DNA from: Muribaculaceae bacterium | Lineage (GTDB): Bacteria > Bacteroidota > Bacteroidia > Bacteroidales > Muribaculaceae | Length of the DNA: 39,791 nt | Direction: 5' to 3' | Assembly: GCA_022510425.1 (NCBI GenBank) | Contig: JAFLTO010000019.1 | Location: forward strand, 1-39,791 | Shown here: positions 36,688-39,791 of the stretch, in pieces | How positions within the stretch are numbered: position 1 is the stretch's first letter | Layout of the letters: each line of letters begins with the position of its first letter | The notes under the pieces: generated by a model | The model's database searches: none | Seen by the model: only the letters and a program-made list of their open reading frames with translations | What the model was told of the DNA's origin: nothing | Program-made: the position numbers and the translations under genes

Positions 36688-37941
36688 TCATTTCTCTTCC
36701 TGACTCTCATAGATGTGTTTCAACATCTCTGTATCTACTTCTGTGGGTTTCATGTCCCTTCTTGACATCACTCGATCCATAATGTCAAGGAATTTGTTTA
36801 ACGGCACAGTTGAGAAGCCGGTATGCGGACTTCCTTCAGAGAAACAGGGTACAAAATTCCTTGGGAAACCGGCACCGTGTATATTCACTCCCACTCCTAT
36901 CACTGTGGCGGTATTTATCATACAGTTAACTCCGATTTTAGAATGATCTCCCATGATTAAGCCGCAGAACTGCAGGTCAGTCTTCATAAAGGAGTGTGTA
37001 GCATAGTTCCACAACCGGATTTTGCTGTAATCGTTTTTTAAATTGGAGGCGTTTGTCCCGGCTCCGATATTACACCATTCCCCTATCACGGCGTTTCCGA
37101 GGAAACCGTCGTGTGCCTTGTTGGAGTATCCAAAAAATACTGTGTTGTTAAGTTCTCCTCCCACCTTGCAATGAGGTCCGATAGTGGTGCCTTCATAGAT
37201 CTTGGTGCCCATCTTCACTTCGGAAGCTTCACAAATGGCGAAAGGTCCTCTTATACATGCTCCCTCCATCAAAACGGCATCTTTACCGATATACACCGGT
37301 CCCTTGGTGAGATTTATGGAGGCACATTCCACTTTCGCCCCTTTTTCTATAAAAATCAGTCTCCCCAGTCCTTTAAGATTTGATGATGAGATTTTTCTCA
37401 CGCAATCAGGTATCGGTTGTGATTTTCTACCTTTGGTGATAAGTTGGAAATCCCTTATTATTTCCTCGCCGTTTTTCTGGAAAATATCATAAAGATAGGT
37501 GATGGAAGGAGGCGTTGTCGTCGTGGGATCTTTCTGCGCTGTGGAGCTCGAGAATGGTATATATTTGAATTTATTGGACAGCAAGGATGACAAAGAACCC
37601 CTGAAGGCATAAATAGCTGACAGAAAAGAGGCTTCGGCATCTGTTTGTTTGGTTCTCACCAAAGCTTCTCCCGGATTCAGATTACGGATGGCTTCAAGCA
37701 GGTCAGGACGGGGTAAAAGATTACCGGCTATAAACAATGCATCTTCGTAAGGATTACTTACGGAACCGAATTTGTCTCGGAGATACTCCACGGGAAAGTA
37801 TCCGTATTCCCCCGGTATATATTTCTCCCATTTTTCCTTTATAGTGAGTATGCCACACCTGAAATCCGCAATAGGTCGTGTAAAGCTCAATGGCAACAGA
37901 TTTTGGTGAGCTTCTGTGGAATCGAATAGATAAATTTTCAC
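36688..37941 (-). CDS. Putative sugar nucleotidyltransferase, GlmU-like
   Basis: About 417 residues from the chosen GTG (VKIYLFDSTEAHQNLLPLSFTRP). The first third resembles the N-terminal domain of the Bacteroidota 'GlmU family' (SFTRPIADFRCGILTIKEKWEKY), and the C-terminal part (about residues 195-380) is a left-handed beta-helix with hexapeptide-like repeats (GPVYIGKDAVLMEGACIRGP, then VIGEWCNIGAGTNASNLKND). Full GlmU uridylyl-acetyltransferase activity is not proven: the classical GlmU signature is not obvious at the N-terminus. It could supply UDP-GlcNAc or a related nucleotide sugar. An upstream ATG at 37992 lies before the -7 box and adds 17 residues unlike the family. Confidence 0.83.
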   Translation of the reverse strand: MKIYLFDSTEAHQNLLPLSFTRPIADFRCGILTIKEKWEKYIPGEYGYFPVEYLRDKFGSVSNPYEDALFIAGNLLPRPDLLEAIRNLNPGEALVRTKQTDAEASFLSAIYAFRGSLSSLLSNKFKYIPFSSSTAQKDPTTTTPPSITYLYDIFQKNGEEIIRDFQLITKGRKSQPIPDCVRKISSSNLKGLGRLIFIEKGAKVECASINLTKGPVYIGKDAVLMEGACIRGPFAICEASEVKMGTKIYEGTTIGPHCKVGGELNNTVFFGYSNKAHDGFLGNAVIGEWCNIGAGTNASNLKNDYSKIRLWNYATHSFMKTDLQFCGLIMGDHSKIGVNCMINTATVIGVGVNIHGAGFPRNFVPCFSEGSPHTGFSTVPLNKFLDIMDRVMSRRDMKPTEVDTEMLKHIYESQEEK

Positions 37942-37971
37942 TGCAATATGCTCAATATCGTTAGATATGTG

Positions 37972-37979
37972 CAAAAATA
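37972..37979 (-). promoter_or_regulatory. Probable -7 box of the GlmU-like gene
   Basis: The minus strand reads TATTTTTG, matching TAnnTTTG, about 30 bp before the GTG start at 37941. The -33 element is weak (GTTTC about 18-20 bp upstream). Confidence 0.5.
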
Positions 37980-38050
37980 TAATAAAAATCACACCTGAAA
38001 CGCACTATTCCTGTTAAAAAGAATTAACGAACCTCTGACCCGTCCTAAAA

Positions 38051-38374
38051 ATTTGCCTTGGCTGTGATGCGAACAGGGTTCGCATATCTATGAAGATTGC
38101 CTTTGCTGTGTGGTGCACGGGGTGCACCAAACATCCCCCATCCCTCAAACTAATATTAAGTTTGCCTTTGCTGTGATGCGAACGGGGTTCGCATATCTAT
38201 GAAGATTGCCTTTGCTGTGATGCGAACGGGGTTCGCATATCTATGAAGATTGCCTTTGCTGTGATGCGAACAGGGTTCGCATATCTATGAAGATTGCCTT
38301 TGCTGTGATGCGAACAGGGTTCGCATATCTATGAAGATTGCCTTTGCTGTGATGCGAACAGGGTTCGCATATCT
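38051..38374. repeat. Palindromic tandem array, seven copies, upstream of the recombinase
   Basis: Seven 19-bp palindromes lie at 38067, 38111, 38176, 38220, 38264, 38308 and 38352. Six read ATGCGAAC, 3 nt, GTTCGCAT, with loop AGG or GGG. The second has different arms, TGGTGCAC/GTGCACCA, also 8 bp and perfect. Spacing is exactly 44 bp, except 65 bp after the second copy, where a CATCCCTC-type insert lies. Each palindrome follows the flank TGCCTTTGCTGTG. No coding frame is seen. The region 37992-38050 holds nothing recognised. Confidence 0.95.
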
Positions 38375-38408
38375 CTCCTTCATCCATCAAAATTAATACC
38401 TTATTAAC

Positions 38409-39617
38409 ATGACTACTCTGAAAATAAAATTCCGGCCCTCTTCACTAAAAGATAAAGAAGGCACTGTCTATTATCAAATAATTCATAATCGACATATGAA
38501 ACAGTTTGCAACCGATTTCCATATATTCCCCGAAGAATGGGATGATAAAGCCATTATTAAACCTGCGATTAAAACTGACATTAAACGGATTGTTCTCCTG
38601 GAATCTTACCGTTCTCGAATCTCAATTGACAAAGAAAGGATATATAAGATCATTAAGGGTTTTGAAAACTCTGCTTCTCCTTTTTCCGCCGACGATATTG
38701 TTAACTCCTTCAGGGAATATATATCAGGTTTTTCCTTCTTCAATTATGCCGAAAACTTGATTATCAGAAAAAAGAGTGCCGGCAAAGAAAGAACCGCTGA
38801 GACTTACGGGTCTGCTCTGTCAAGTTTCAAAAAATTCCGTGAAAATGAAGATATCCTTATTGAAGCCATTGATTGTAGGCTGATAGAAGAATATCAAAAA
38901 TATCTTATCGAAAGAAAAGTTTCCCTGAACACGATTTCCTTCTATATGCGAAATCTTAGGTCAATATATAATCAGGCTGTAGAAGAGGGACAGCTTCCTC
39001 TGAGATATCCATTCAGAAATGTTTTCACGGGTATTGAAAAGACTGTGAAGCGGGCCATCCCTCTGGACATTATCCGTCGGTTAAAAAAACTGGATCTCTC
39101 CCATTATCCTCATCTCGACTATGCCAGAGATATGTTCATGCTTGCTTTCTATTTAAGAGGTATAAGCTTTGTAGATATGGCTTTTCTGCAAAAAACTAAC
39201 CTCAAACAAGGTCGGCTGACTTATGTGAGAAGAAAAACGGGAAAGAAAATGGAAATTAAGTGGACATCCGAGATGCAAGAGATACTGGACAAATATGAAA
39301 AAAACTCCACATCATTTCTTTTCCCGATTATTACGAGTGCCGACGGCAATGAGAGAGCCATCTATCGCAACAAGGCACTTATTGTCAATAATAATCTCAA
39401 GGTTATTGGCCGGATTTTAAATCTCAATATGCCTCTCACTCACTATGTAGCACGCCACAGCTGGGCCACTGCCGCAAGAAACAAAGGCATTCCCATAGAA
39501 ATCATAAGTGAGGGTATGGGTCACAATTCTGAAAACACCACCCGCATTTATCTCGCCTCAATCGACACTTCCAAAGTAGATTATGCTAATTCCTTGATTC
39601 TTGAATCACTGAAATAA
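38409..39617 (+). CDS. Tyrosine recombinase embedded in palindromic repeats
   Basis: A 402-residue site-specific recombinase of the Bacteroidota tyrosine family, unrelated in detail to the one at 506-1726. N-terminal arm-binding region about residues 1-85, SAM-like core-binding domain about 100-210, catalytic domain about 215-402. Catalytic elements: Arg250 in FYLRGISFVDMA, Lys in YVRRKTGKK (about 276), Arg349 in HYVARHSWAT, His372 in GMGHNS, Tyr381 in TTRIYLASI. It has no tRNA nearby and no element genes beside it; instead it is flanked by same-orientation palindrome repeats. It resembles the chromosomal invertase/shufflon class more than phage integrases, but the target is unknown. The start ATG lies 38 bp after the last palindrome. 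Confidence 0.9.
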   Translation: MTTLKIKFRPSSLKDKEGTVYYQIIHNRHMKQFATDFHIFPEEWDDKAIIKPAIKTDIKRIVLLESYRSRISIDKERIYKIIKGFENSASPFSADDIVNSFREYISGFSFFNYAENLIIRKKSAGKERTAETYGSALSSFKKFRENEDILIEAIDCRLIEEYQKYLIERKVSLNTISFYMRNLRSIYNQAVEEGQLPLRYPFRNVFTGIEKTVKRAIPLDIIRRLKKLDLSHYPHLDYARDMFMLAFYLRGISFVDMAFLQKTNLKQGRLTYVRRKTGKKMEIKWTSEMQEILDKYEKNSTSFLFPIITSADGNERAIYRNKALIVNNNLKVIGRILNLNMPLTHYVARHSWATAARNKGIPIEIISEGMGHNSENTTRIYLASIDTSKVDYANSLILESLK

Positions 39618-39690
39618 AAGTTTGACTGTCTGCAATATTCCCATCTTCAATGAAACATACTATACCTCCATCCCTAATCCCTCAAAAAGA

Positions 39691-39791
39691 TTGCTTTTGC
39701 TGTGATGCGAACAGGGTTCGCATATCTATCCTCATCCTCCATCCCTAATCCCTCAAAAAGATTGCTTTTGCTGTGATGCGAACAGGGTTCG
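39691..39791. repeat. Palindromic repeats downstream of the recombinase (incomplete)
   Basis: Two further copies lie at 39705-39723 and from 39776 to the window end, with the same arms ATGCGAAC/GTTCGCAT and loop AGG. Their period is 71 bp, because a segment with CCATCCCTAATCCCTC and AAAAAGATTGC lies between. They face the same way as the upstream array. The array clearly continues beyond the window. Confidence 0.9.

Noticed and set aside
38051..38374. CRISPR array
   Set aside because: The 44-bp units are tandem and nearly identical over their full length; there are no unique spacers, and no cas genes are nearby.
38051..39791. Integron with attC sites
   Set aside because: The recombinase has Bacteroidota tyrosine-recombinase features, with no integron-integrase-specific insert recognised, and no cassette reading frames lie between the palindromes.
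38051..39791. REP elements with a RAYT transposase
   Set aside because: The neighbouring protein is a tyrosine recombinase, not a Y1 HUH transposase; no HUH motif is present.

Overview
The window is chromosomal DNA of a Bacteroidales-type bacterium (Bacteroidota). The evidence is the set of protein families (zinc-ligand-free L36 and S14, L17 with an Ala/Glu-rich tail, GT3-type glycogen synthase next to a GT35 phosphorylase, DUF3109, a GlmU-like nucleotidyltransferase-hexapeptide protein) and repeated TAnnTTTG promoter boxes, several with a TTG/TTTG element 19-20 bp upstream. The mouse-gut family Muribaculaceae is a plausible guess, but the genus cannot be fixed from the sequence alone.

Layout. 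(1) 1-1850: the end of an integrated element, with a truncated unknown gene and a tyrosine integrase just downstream of a tRNA-Gly(CCC) gene, the likely attachment site. (2) 1936-3390: a perfect inverted repeat carrying two divergent -7 boxes, then two overlapping genes for GYF-like/CD225-like membrane proteins. (3) 3425-7703: glycogen phosphorylase and GT3 glycogen synthase, an operon with a clear promoter and terminator. (4) 7793-13070: a BI-1 family membrane protein, argS, an HU protein, a DUF3109 Cys-rich protein and cardiolipin synthase. (5) 13163-31828: one uninterrupted minus-strand block fusing the str, S10, spc and alpha clusters (rpsL, rpsG, fusA, rpsJ through rplQ, with secY, map, infA, rpmJ and rpoA), with a consensus-like promoter upstream of rpsL and a 14-bp terminator stem after rplQ. 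(6) 31889-32646: rplU-rpmA with its own promoter and terminator. (7) 32688-36670, plus strand: hisS, a gene of unknown function, a dolichol-phosphate-mannose-synthase-like GT2, and tpx. (8) 36688-37941: a GlmU-like protein. (9) 38050-39791: a second tyrosine recombinase flanked on both sides by same-orientation copies of a palindromic repeat, which runs off the window.

Most of the window is core machinery: translation, transcription and secretion genes presumably co-expressed, plus glycogen metabolism, tRNA charging and redox defence. The less ordinary parts are: the recombinase-plus-palindrome array at the right end, where one copy has changed its arm sequence but kept perfect dyad symmetry; a predicted pseudoknot just upstream of rpsD, the gene for the autoregulator S4; structured gaps before rpsH, rplC and rpsG inside an otherwise tightly packed operon; and the tRNA-linked integrase with helically phased direct repeats at its start. 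Coordinates of short sites may be off by 1-2 bases in homopolymer runs.
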